This document shows positions 44,971 through 53,619 of a DNA stretch of 64,000 nucleotides, one piece after another. The translations under genes and the position numbers were made by a program. This DNA comes from Bin95 sp965220855 (GTDB lineage Bacteria > Pseudomonadota > Alphaproteobacteria > Bin95). How positions within the stretch are numbered: the first letter of the stretch is position 1; each line of letters opens with the position of its first letter. Where the stretch lies: NCBI GenBank assembly GCA_965220855.1, contig CBDCQY010000001.1, positions 1,984,001-2,048,000 on the forward strand. Direction: 5' to 3'. The notes beneath the pieces were generated by a model. That model saw only the letters and a program-made list of their open reading frames with translations, was not told where the DNA came from and searched no databases.

Positions 44971-45072
44971 CTAGCCTTGGCCGCCGATCGCCATGGCGAC
45001 CACAATCAGGACGATGGTCAGCACCACCCCCATCGCGATAGTCATGTGAAGGGATTCCAGTGGGTTCTTCAT
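44971..45072 (-). CDS. 33-residue single-span membrane microprotein
   Basis: The frame reads MKNPLESLHM and then a hydrophobic span of about 19 residues (TIAMGVVLTIVLIVVAMAIG), ending GQG. The ribosome site GAGGAGAAG lies six bases before the ATG and is nearly ideal. The ATG overlaps the stop of hpnE by three bases, and the PuuD-like membrane gene follows 18 bases later. These facts argue that it is translated. It resembles the tiny subunits of respiratory oxidases in size, and could be a partner of the PuuD-like protein; no family was recognised. Confidence 0.65.
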   Translation of the reverse strand: MKNPLESLHMTIAMGVVLTIVLIVVAMAIGGQG

Positions 45073-46123
45073 CGGCTTCTCCTCCTCAAGCCTGGGGAGC
45101 GGAGTATAGCAGACTGGCGGGACTTGTAAGAAAGGCGGGCCTGGAGGGTCGCCGCGCGCGCGGCGGCGAAGCCCGAACGCACCGCCGCCTCGATGGTGGC
45201 CGGCAGGCCGGCCGCGGTCCAGTCTCCGGCCAGATGGCAGGGCGCGGGCGGGCGGCGGTGGGCGAGATTGGCGCGCGTGAAGGCGATGGTCGCGCGGCGC
45301 TCCTTCACCACGCGCCAGGGCGGCAGCGGCTCCCTGTGTCCGAGCACGCGCCCGATCTCCTCCCAGCAGGCGGCGGCGACGGTCTCCGCCGGCCATGAGG
45401 TCAGCTCGTCGGCGGCGCTCGCGACGGCCGAAAGCCCGTAGCGCCGGCGGAACAGCCAGAATCCCAGGCCGCCGACAATGCCGAGCGCCGCCGGCGCGTC
45501 CACGCCGGGGCAGGCGAAATGCGTCGTGACGATGGCGCGATGCTCCTCCGGCGCGGCAAGGCCCGGCAGCAGCCGCGCCGCCTCGCGCGGCGGCAAGGCG
45601 AGGATGGTGGGGCGCTCGTCGAGTTCGGTCGCGCGGCTCGAAAAGCGCAGCCGCACGCCACGGCCCTCCAGCAGCCGCAGCGCCGGGTGGACGAACAGCT
45701 CCGACAGCGGCCGGCGCGGGACCAGCATCGCCGGCCCGGCGAGCGCGCGGAGCGCGAGGCCGGGCGCGGCGAGGCCGGGCAGCGCTTCCCACTCGGTGTT
45801 GAAGGCGGCGGTGGCGAGGCTCTGCAGCCGCTCGCCGAGGCCGGCGCGGCGGCCGTCCGGCCGCGCGAAGCGCCAGGGCGGCGCCAGGGCGGCGAAGCCG
45901 TCCTCCGGCGCGCCGGTCTCGGCCAGGAAGCGCCGCGCGGCGCGGTTCGCCGAGAGCAGCACATGGACGCCATTGTCGATGGGCTCGATGAAGGCCGGGT
46001 CCTCGAAGGACCGGCAGCGTCCGCCGGCCTGCGGCGCGGCTTCCTCCACCAGGATCTCGCGCCAGGGGCCGCCCGGTCGGCTGGCGGCGACCGCGGCCGC
46101 GAGGCCGGCGAGGCCCGCGCCGA

Positions 46124-46142
<19 letters not shown>
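45069..46142 (-). CDS. hpnE: hydroxysqualene dehydroxylase
   Basis: A 357-residue FAD-dependent amine-oxidase-like protein that completes squalene synthesis in the HpnCDE pathway. The dinucleotide motif is GAGLAG at 8-13, followed by AGGRCRSFEDP; CHLAGDWTAAGLPATIEAAVRSG near the C-terminus is the FAD-contact motif. It is somewhat shorter than typical HpnE (about 400 residues). The GTG start at 46142 overlaps hpnD by 19 bases. Operon order hpnC-hpnD-hpnE supports the assignment. Confidence 0.92.
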
Positions 46143-46944
<802 letters not shown>

Positions 46945-46948
<4 letters not shown>

Positions 46949-47760
46949 AGCCAGCGCCGCCCGAGCAGGCTCGCGCCGGCCAGCATCAGGTCGAGGCGCG
47001 TGAGCCGCACCCGCTCGGCCAGCGGGTCCCGGCGGCGGAGGCGCCGCGCCAGCCGCCGGCCGGCGGTCACCGTCGCCGCCGCCTGTCCCGCGAGCGCGGG
47101 ATGGCGAAGCTGGCCGGGCAGGCTGCGGGCGAGCGCCAGCAGGTCCTCCACCCGGTCGAGGCAGGCGTCGAGCGCGCGCCGCACGGGCGCGGTGGCGCGC
47201 GGCTCACCGAGCCGCTCCGGCTCCGCCAGCAGTTCGGCCGGGATGTAGATGCGGCTGAGCCGGCGATAGTCGTCGCCGCAGTCCTGCACATGGTTCAGAA
47301 TCTGGTGCGCGGTGCAGAGCGCGTCGGCGGACCGCTTCGCCGCCGCCGGCTCCTCATGCAGCGCCAGCAGGAAGCGCCCGACCGGCACGGCGGAATAGCT
47401 GCAATAGAGAATCAGGTCGCTCCAGCAGCGATAGGTCTTGCCGCGCGCATCCTGGCGGAAGGCGTGCAGCAGCAGGCGGGCCTGCTCCACCGTCGCCGGC
47501 GTGCCGGAGACGGCCCGGCAGAGCGCGGCGGCCTCCGGCTGGGCGCCCTCTCCGCAAAGCCCCGCATCGAGAGCGTCGAGCCGGGCCAGCTTCTCCGCCG
47601 GTTCGATGTCGGGATCGTCGGCGATGTCGTCCGCATGGCGGGCGAAGCGGTAGAAGGCGAGGATCGCGTCGCGGCTCGACGCCGGCAACAGGCGCGAGGC
47701 GACCGGGAAACTCTCGTCTTTCGGGGTCTTGCCCTGACGAGCCCTGTTGGCGATGGTCAT
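46945..47760 (-). CDS. hpnC: hydroxysqualene synthase
   Basis: A 271-residue squalene-synthase-like protein. SFPVASRLLPASSR near the N-terminus, the first aspartate motif HADDIADDPDIEP and the second QDCGDDYRRLSRIYIP match HpnC, which converts presqualene diphosphate to hydroxysqualene. It is the first gene of hpnCDE and is divergent from the NDUFAF6-like gene across 45 bases. Confidence 0.94.
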
Positions 47761-47805
47761 TCCGTCCTTCCGCCCCAGCCGGCTCGCCCGAAGCTAACAA
47801 ATTCC

Positions 47806-48516
47806 ATGACCGTTTTGAATAGCGACGCCGCCTATTGCCGGGATCGGGTCGTCCGGCTCGACCCCGACCGCGCGGCGGTCATCGCGTTGCAGCCCGCCGG
47901 GGCCAGGCCCGGCCTCCATGCGCTGCACGCCTTCAATCTGGAGGTCGCCTCGCTGCGCGAGACGATCCGCGAGCCGCTGCTGGGCGCCATGCGGCTGCAA
48001 TGGTGGCGCGACGCGCTGGCCGGGCTGCCGGCGGGCGAGGAGCGCCGGCATGCCGTGCTGCAACCGCTGGCGGCGGCGATTCGCACCCACGGGCTGCCGC
48101 TCGACACGTTCTTCCGGCTGCTGGAGGCCCGGCAGGCGGACCTGGAGGCCGCGCCGCCGACCGACCTGGCGGCCTATGCGCGCGAGACCGGCGGCGCGCT
48201 CACGGCGCTGGCCGGCGCCATCGTCGCCGGGCGTCCCGGCAGCGAGGATATCGGCGCGGCCTGGGCGCTGATCGGCTGGCTGCGGGCGGCGGCCTTCTTC
48301 CGCTGGCCGCTGCCCGAGGGCATGGATGCGCGCACCATCGCCCTGGAGGCCGCCGCGCTGCTGACACCCGCCGGCGACAGCTATTCGGGCGCGCTCGCCG
48401 CGCTCGCGCGCGCCTATCTGCGCAAGCTGGACCGGCTGGGCTACGATCTGGGCGATGCGCGCGCCGCTCGGCCGCTCCGGCTGCGCGGCTGGCGCATTCT
48501 GTTGGGGAGAGGGTGA
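47806..48516 (+). CDS. squalene/phytoene synthase-like protein, NDUFAF6 type
   Basis: A 236-residue member of the squalene/phytoene synthase superfamily. AFNLEVASLRETIREPLLG followed by MRLQWWRDALAG is the hallmark of the NDUFAF6-like branch. The aspartate-rich catalytic motifs of true synthases are missing, so it is probably not a prenyl synthase. In eukaryotes NDUFAF6 is a complex I assembly factor, and a similar role is plausible in alphaproteobacteria. The ribosome site is weak. It is followed three bases later by the iron-dependent alcohol dehydrogenase gene. Confidence 0.85.
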   Translation: MTVLNSDAAYCRDRVVRLDPDRAAVIALQPAGARPGLHALHAFNLEVASLRETIREPLLGAMRLQWWRDALAGLPAGEERRHAVLQPLAAAIRTHGLPLDTFFRLLEARQADLEAAPPTDLAAYARETGGALTALAGAIVAGRPGSEDIGAAWALIGWLRAAAFFRWPLPEGMDARTIALEAAALLTPAGDSYSGALAALARAYLRKLDRLGYDLGDARAARPLRLRGWRILLGRG

Positions 48517-48519
48517 GGC

Positions 48520-49692
48520 ATGGTGAAACCCGGCCAGATTACATTTTCGCGGATGCAGAGAGTCGTCTGGGGACGCCCGGCGCGGGAGGTCGTTGCGGAG
48601 GAGGCCGAGCGTCTCGGCGCGCGGCGGGTCTTTCTGATCGCAAGCCGCACGCTGAACCGCGAGAGCGATGTCGTCTCCGGCGTCGCGCAGGGCCTCGGCG
48701 CGCGCGCCGCCGGCCTGTTCGAGGGCATCCCGGCGCATGTGCATCGCGACACGGTGATCGCCGCCGCCGGCGAGGCGCGCGCCGCCGGGGCCGATCTGCT
48801 GGTGACGGTCGGCGGCAGTTCGGCTTCCGGGGTCGGCAAGATGGCGCGGCTCGCGCTGGAGCACGACATTCGCGATGTCGATGGGCTGGAGCCGTTTCGC
48901 ACCGTGGTGGCGCCCGACGGCGCGCGCCGGCGGCCGGACTTCCGGGGGCCGCGCATCGGGCAGATCGCCGTGCCGACGACGCTCTCCGGCGGCGAATATT
49001 TCCACTATCAGGGCAGCACCGACACGCGCATTCGCGAGAAGCAGGGCTATGAGCATGCGGACATGATTCCGACCTCCGTGGTGCTGGACCCCTGGGCGGC
49101 GCTGCATACGCCGGACTGGCTCTGGTTCTCGACCGGCATTCGCGCCGTCGATCACGCCGTGGAGGGCCTCTGCGCCCCGGCGGCGAACCCCTATTCGGAC
49201 GCCATGAACCGCCAGGCGCTCGGCCTGCTGGCGCGCTCGCTCGCGGCGTCCAGGGCCGACGCCGGCGATGCGGAGGCGCGCCTGGAGAGCCAGCTCGGCG
49301 CCTGGATGTCGATGGCCGGCATCGCGGCCGGCGTGTCGGTCGGAGCCAGCCACGGCATCGGCCATGTGCTGGGCGGGGCCTGCGACGTGCCGCATGGCTA
49401 CACCTCCTGCGTGATGCTGCCCCCGGTGCTGCGCTGGAACCTCTCCGCCGATACGGGCCGGCAGTCGCTGGTGGCCGAGGCGATGGGCGCGCCCGGCCGC
49501 CCGGCGGCCGATCTGGTGGCGGAGCTGGTGGCGCGGCTGGGCCTGCCATTGCGGCTTCGGGATGTGGGCGTCGGCCCGGAGCGCTTCCCGGAAATCGCCC
49601 GGCAGGCGCTGCTCGAACCTTTCGTCCACGCCAATCCGCGCCCGGTGCGCGGCGCGGAGGACATCATGGAGATCCTGCAAAGCGCGGCCTGA
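48520..49692 (+). CDS. iron-containing alcohol dehydrogenase, maleylacetate reductase-like
   Basis: A 390-residue group III alcohol dehydrogenase. LLVTVGGSSASGVGK is the NAD(P)-binding loop; metal ligands are the aspartate/histidine region GIRAVDHAVEGLC and the histidines in GASHGIGHVLGGACDVPHGY. The PTTLSGGEYFHY segment is nearest to maleylacetate reductases, which act in aromatic ring degradation, but the physical neighbours give no confirmation. It starts three bases after the NDUFAF6-like gene. Confidence 0.88.
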   Translation: MVKPGQITFSRMQRVVWGRPAREVVAEEAERLGARRVFLIASRTLNRESDVVSGVAQGLGARAAGLFEGIPAHVHRDTVIAAAGEARAAGADLLVTVGGSSASGVGKMARLALEHDIRDVDGLEPFRTVVAPDGARRRPDFRGPRIGQIAVPTTLSGGEYFHYQGSTDTRIREKQGYEHADMIPTSVVLDPWAALHTPDWLWFSTGIRAVDHAVEGLCAPAANPYSDAMNRQALGLLARSLAASRADAGDAEARLESQLGAWMSMAGIAAGVSVGASHGIGHVLGGACDVPHGYTSCVMLPPVLRWNLSADTGRQSLVAEAMGAPGRPAADLVAELVARLGLPLRLRDVGVGPERFPEIARQALLEPFVHANPRPVRGAEDIMEILQSAA

Positions 49693-49757
49693 GCCTCTTT
49701 CTAATGTCGGCGACCTGAGCCATGATGGCGCGACTGCCATCGAAAGGCGTTGCTTCC

Positions 49758-50687
49758 ATGCCCCGCCGCCTTGCCGCCAAGCCTCGCCAACCTGGCGCCG
49801 CGCCGGTTGCCGAGGCCCTCTGCCGCGCCGCCGAGGCGACGGTGCGCGACAATCCGGACGTTCGGGCGGTGCTGCTGTTCGGCTCGCGCGCTCGCGGCGA
49901 GCACCGCCCCGACAGCGACTGGGACCTCGCCTTCGTGACCGGGCGGAACGTTCTGCGGCGCGAGGCGCCCGAGGGCTTCCGCCCGCCGCCCGAAGAGGAG
50001 GGCCGGCTCGACCCCCTGCAGATCTCCGCCGATCTGCTGCGGGAGAAGGCCAATGCGCTCGCCCATATCTCCCGCCCGATCGTGCAGGAAGGGGTGCTCG
50101 TCGCCGGCAGCTGGAAACGACCGGAAACGAAAGCGGAAGCGGTCATGGAACGCGACGAATATGGCAACTTCCTGGGCAATGCGATCCACATTCTCAATCG
50201 GGCCGCCATCGAGGCGCACAGCCTTCCCCATGCGCACGGTCCCTTCTGGGACGCCAGAAGCTGCATCGAACTGATCGCGTTGAGCGCCGATGCGGCGGAG
50301 CATCTCGTCAAGGCGATGCTCGGGCGGCTCGGCGTCGAGTTCCGCCGGACCCACGATCTGGAGGCGCTTTATTTTCTGAGGCATGAGGCGGAAGACGGCG
50401 CGCGCGCTATGGACCGGCTCGCCTCGACCGCCGGGCTGCTGGCCGACGAGTTGCGGGCCGCCGCCGCCGACAGCCGCTTCCGGGCGCTTGCCGCCGAGCT
50501 CGCCCCGGCGGCTGCGGCCATGCTGACCGACCGGGCCGACGCGCTGCGCCAGGCCGGCCCGCTCGACGGTGCGGAGCCGCTGGTCGCGGCCGTTGCCGAG
50601 TTGCGCTCCGGCCTGGCGGACGCGCTCGGGCGGGCCGCCGCCGCCATGGGGCCGCGCTCTTCTCTCGCGGGCCGCTTGTCTCTATAG
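49758..50687 (+). CDS. fused nucleotidyltransferase (MNT)-HEPN protein
   Basis: A 309-residue protein. Residues 30-125 form a minimal nucleotidyltransferase domain with GS-x10-DxD (G42-S43, D54, D56). Residues 140-240 are helical and HEPN-like (FLGNAIHILNRAAIEAH, AEHLVKAMLGRLG, RTHDLEALYFL). In MNT-HEPN toxin-antitoxin pairs the two parts are separate genes and the MNT antitoxin adenylylates the toxin; here they are in one chain. A clear RX4-6H RNase motif is not visible in the HEPN part, so nuclease activity is doubtful. The ATG at 49758 has GAAAGG upstream; an ATG at 49722 is also possible. Confidence 0.72.
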   Translation: MPRRLAAKPRQPGAAPVAEALCRAAEATVRDNPDVRAVLLFGSRARGEHRPDSDWDLAFVTGRNVLRREAPEGFRPPPEEEGRLDPLQISADLLREKANALAHISRPIVQEGVLVAGSWKRPETKAEAVMERDEYGNFLGNAIHILNRAAIEAHSLPHAHGPFWDARSCIELIALSADAAEHLVKAMLGRLGVEFRRTHDLEALYFLRHEAEDGARAMDRLASTAGLLADELRAAAADSRFRALAAELAPAAAAMLTDRADALRQAGPLDGAEPLVAAVAELRSGLADALGRAAAAMGPRSSLAGRLSL

Positions 50688-50720
50688 TTCCGGCGCTTCG
50701 GCGGAGGAGGGCTCTCAGGG

Positions 50721-51743
50721 ATGGATGGCGGCCAGTGGAGCGGCGCGGCGCCGGTTGTCGATCCGTTCGGGCGCGCGATCACCTATCTGCGCGTGTCGGT
50801 GACGGACCGGTGCGACTTTCGCTGCGTCTATTGCATGTCGGAGCATATGACCTTCCTGCCGAAGCGGGATCTGCTGTCGCTGGAGGAGCTGGAGCGGCTG
50901 TGCGGCGTGTTCGTGCGCATGGGCGTGCGCAAGCTCCGGCTGACCGGCGGCGAGCCGCTGATGCGCCGCAACGTGATGCAGCTGATCGGCGCGCTCGGCC
51001 GCCATCTGGACGGCGGCGGGCTGGAGGAGTTGACGCTCACCACGAACGGCAGCCAGCTCGGGCGCTTCTCCGAGGGCCTGCGCGCGGCCGGCGTGCGCCG
51101 GGTGAACGTCTCGCTGGACACGCTCGACCCGGAGAAGTTCAAGCGGATCACGCGCTGGGGGCGGTTCGAGCAGGTGATGGCCGGCCTCGACGCGGCCAGC
51201 GCCGCCGGCCTCGCGGTGAAGATCAACATGGTGGCGCTGCGCGGCGTCAACGACGACGAGTTCGACGCCATGATCGCCTGGTGCGGCGAGCGCGGCTTCG
51301 ACCTGGTGATCATCGAGGTCATGCCGATGGGCGACATCGGCGAGGACCGCTTCGGCCAGTATATGCCGCTGTCCATGGTGCGCGCCGCCATCGAGCGCAA
51401 CTGGACGCTCGCCGAAAGCGACTACACCACCGGCGGGCCGGCGCGCTATGCGACGGTCGAGGAGACCGGGCGCCGGCTCGGTTTCATCACGCCGCTCACG
51501 CATAATTTCTGCGAGAGCTGCAATCGCGTGCGGCTCACCTGCACCGGCACGCTCTATATGTGCCTCGGCCAGGACGACGCGGCCGACCTGCGCGCGCCGC
51601 TGCGCGCCGGCGGCGACGACGCGCTGGTGGAGCAGGCGGTGCGCGAGGCTATCTCGCGCAAGCCCAGGGGCCACGATTTCGTCATCGACCGGCGGCGCGG
51701 CGCCGTCTCGGTGCCGCGCCATATGAGCGTGACCGGCGGCTGA
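50721..51743 (+). CDS. moaA: GTP 3',8-cyclase
   Basis: A 340-residue radical SAM enzyme for the first step of molybdenum cofactor synthesis. The N-terminal cluster is C31-x3-C35-x2-C38 (CDFRCVYC), the SAM-binding TGGEPL follows, and the second cluster motif FCESC...C lies in NRVRLTCTGTLYMC. The C-terminal double glycine (TGG) needed for activity is present. The gene stands apart from other moa genes and is followed 20 bases later by the NAD kinase gene. Confidence 0.97.
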   Translation: MDGGQWSGAAPVVDPFGRAITYLRVSVTDRCDFRCVYCMSEHMTFLPKRDLLSLEELERLCGVFVRMGVRKLRLTGGEPLMRRNVMQLIGALGRHLDGGGLEELTLTTNGSQLGRFSEGLRAAGVRRVNVSLDTLDPEKFKRITRWGRFEQVMAGLDAASAAGLAVKINMVALRGVNDDEFDAMIAWCGERGFDLVIIEVMPMGDIGEDRFGQYMPLSMVRAAIERNWTLAESDYTTGGPARYATVEETGRRLGFITPLTHNFCESCNRVRLTCTGTLYMCLGQDDAADLRAPLRAGGDDALVEQAVREAISRKPRGHDFVIDRRRGAVSVPRHMSVTGG

Positions 51744-51763
51744 GCGAGGCCGCGCGCCCGGCG

Positions 51764-52531
51764 ATGCCCGACCCCCGCCTGGCCTTCGTGGCCGCCGGCA
51801 CGTCGGCGGCGCGGGAAGCCCGCGAGGCCCTGGCCGCCGCCTATGGCGACGCGCCGCCCGAGGCCGCCGATGTGGTGGTCGCCATCGGCGGCGACGGCTT
51901 CATGCTGGAAACGCTGCACCGCTTCGGAGACCGCGCGCCGGCGCTTTACGGCATGAACCGGGGCAGCGTCGGCTTCCTGATGAACGCCTTTCGCGTGGAA
52001 GACCTGCCGGAGCGCATCGGCGCGGCCGAGGCGGTGAACCTCCACCCGCTGGTGATGGAGGCGCGCACCCTGGCGGGGCAGGTCCGCACCGCGCGGGCCA
52101 TCAACGAGGTGTCGCTACTGCGCGAGACGCGCCAGACGGCGAAGCTGCGCATCGAGATCGACGGCGTGGTGCGCATGGACGAACTCATGTGCGACGGCGT
52201 GATCGTCGCCACGCCCGCCGGCAGCACCGCCTACAACCTCTCCGCCCACGGGCCGATCCTGCCGCTGCGCGGGCAGGCGCTCTGCATCACGCCGATCAGC
52301 GCCTTCCGGCCGCGGCGCTGGCCGGGCGCGATCCTGCCCGACACGGTGTCGCTCAGCCTGACCGTGCTGGAGGCGCGCAAACGCCCGGTGAGCGCGGTCG
52401 CGGACTTCACCGAAGTGCGCGATGCGGCCGAGGTGCGCGTGCGCCAGGACGGGGAGACCTCCTTCCGCCTGCTGTTCGATCCCGATCGCGGCCTGGAGGA
52501 GCGCATTCTGAAGGAGCAGTTCCAGCCGTGA
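51764..52531 (+). CDS. nadK: NAD kinase
   Basis: A 255-residue ATP-NAD kinase that makes NADP. The GGDG motif is at 42-45 (VVAIGGDGFML), NRGSVGFLMN follows, and the conserved block DGVIVATPAGSTAYNLSAHGP and PISAFRPRRWP complete the fold. It lies downstream of moaA, and its stop overlaps the GTG of the AbrB-like gene (GTGA), as is common in alphaproteobacteria for moaA-nadK. Confidence 0.96.
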   Translation: MPDPRLAFVAAGTSAAREAREALAAAYGDAPPEAADVVVAIGGDGFMLETLHRFGDRAPALYGMNRGSVGFLMNAFRVEDLPERIGAAEAVNLHPLVMEARTLAGQVRTARAINEVSLLRETRQTAKLRIEIDGVVRMDELMCDGVIVATPAGSTAYNLSAHGPILPLRGQALCITPISAFRPRRWPGAILPDTVSLSLTVLEARKRPVSAVADFTEVRDAAEVRVRQDGETSFRLLFDPDRGLEERILKEQFQP

Positions 52532-53619
52532 AGCGCGAGTTGCGCGACCTCGCGCAGCACTGGCCCCTGCTGTTGAAGACGCTGGCGATCGGGACGCTCG
52601 GCGGGTTCCTGTTCACGCGCTTTCAGGCGCCCCTGCCCTGGATGCTGGGCAGCCTGTTCGCCTGCACCCTGGCGGCGCTGGCCGGTGTGCGGCTCTTCAT
52701 GCCGCAGGGCCTGCGGCGCATCTGGATGGTGGTGCTGGGCGTCATGCTGGGCGCGGCGTTCGCGCCCGATGTGCTGGAGCGCCTCTCTTCATGGGTGTGG
52801 ATCTTCCTCGGCATGCTGGCCTTCACGCTCGCCGGCGCCGCCTTCGGCATGTGGTTTTTCCGCCGGGTCGGCGGCATGGACCGGCGCACGGCGTTCTTCT
52901 GCGCCGCGCCCGGGGGACTCGGCGAGATGTCGCTGCTCGGGCAGGCCATGGGGGCGGACGAGCGCGCCATCCTGCTCTCCCATTCCACCCGCGTGCTGAT
53001 GGTGATGTTCATCGTGCCGCCGGCCTATCGGCTGCTCGCCGGCTATGTGCCGCCGGCCGATCTCGGCGGCTGGCGGTTGACCGATCTCGACCTGGCCGAC
53101 TGGACGGTGCTGGCGGCTTCGGCGGTGCTGGGCGGCGGCGTCGCCAGATGGCTGCGCGTGCCGGCCTGGCAGATGGTCGGCCCGATGCTGGTGAGCGCCG
53201 TCGCGCATATCGCCGGCCTCTCCGCCGCCCGCCCGCCGACCGAGCTGCTGGCGATCGCCCAGGTGGTGATCGGTTGCGGGGCCGGGGCGCGCTTTGTTGG
53301 TGTGCGCCCGCGCGAGCTCGGGCGCACGGTCGCCGTTTCGGCGCTCTATTATCTGGTGTTCCTCATCGCCGCCTTCGCGCTCGCCTGGGCCATCGCCGAG
53401 GCCGCCGGCGTCGATTTCAAGGCCGTCCATCTGGCCTATACGCCGGGCGGCTTTGCGGAAATGAACCTGATCGCGCTCTCGCTCGATATCGACGTGGCCT
53501 TCGTGGCGACGCATCACACCGGCCGGCTGTTTCTGGTGGTGCTGGGCGCGGCCTTCGTCGCCCGCCTGCTCTGGCCGGCCGCCGCCCCGAAGAAACAGGC
53601 GGACGACGGCGGAGGCTAA
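52528..53619 (+). CDS. AbrB-type membrane protein
   Basis: A 363-residue polytopic protein of the AbrB/ammonia-monooxygenase-like family (PF05145). Two homologous halves of about five membrane segments are visible; the repeats carry APLPWMLGSLFACTL and VPAWQMVGPMLVSAV, and each half has a PGG motif (CAAPGGLGEMSLLG, YTPGGFAEMNLIAL). Transport of a small molecule is suspected for the family, but no substrate is established. The GTG start overlaps nadK. The last four bases overlap the dnaE stop on the other strand. Confidence 0.88.
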   Translation: MKRELRDLAQHWPLLLKTLAIGTLGGFLFTRFQAPLPWMLGSLFACTLAALAGVRLFMPQGLRRIWMVVLGVMLGAAFAPDVLERLSSWVWIFLGMLAFTLAGAAFGMWFFRRVGGMDRRTAFFCAAPGGLGEMSLLGQAMGADERAILLSHSTRVLMVMFIVPPAYRLLAGYVPPADLGGWRLTDLDLADWTVLAASAVLGGGVARWLRVPAWQMVGPMLVSAVAHIAGLSAARPPTELLAIAQVVIGCGAGARFVGVRPRELGRTVAVSALYYLVFLIAAFALAWAIAEAAGVDFKAVHLAYTPGGFAEMNLIALSLDIDVAFVATHHTGRLFLVVLGAAFVARLLWPAAAPKKQADDGGG

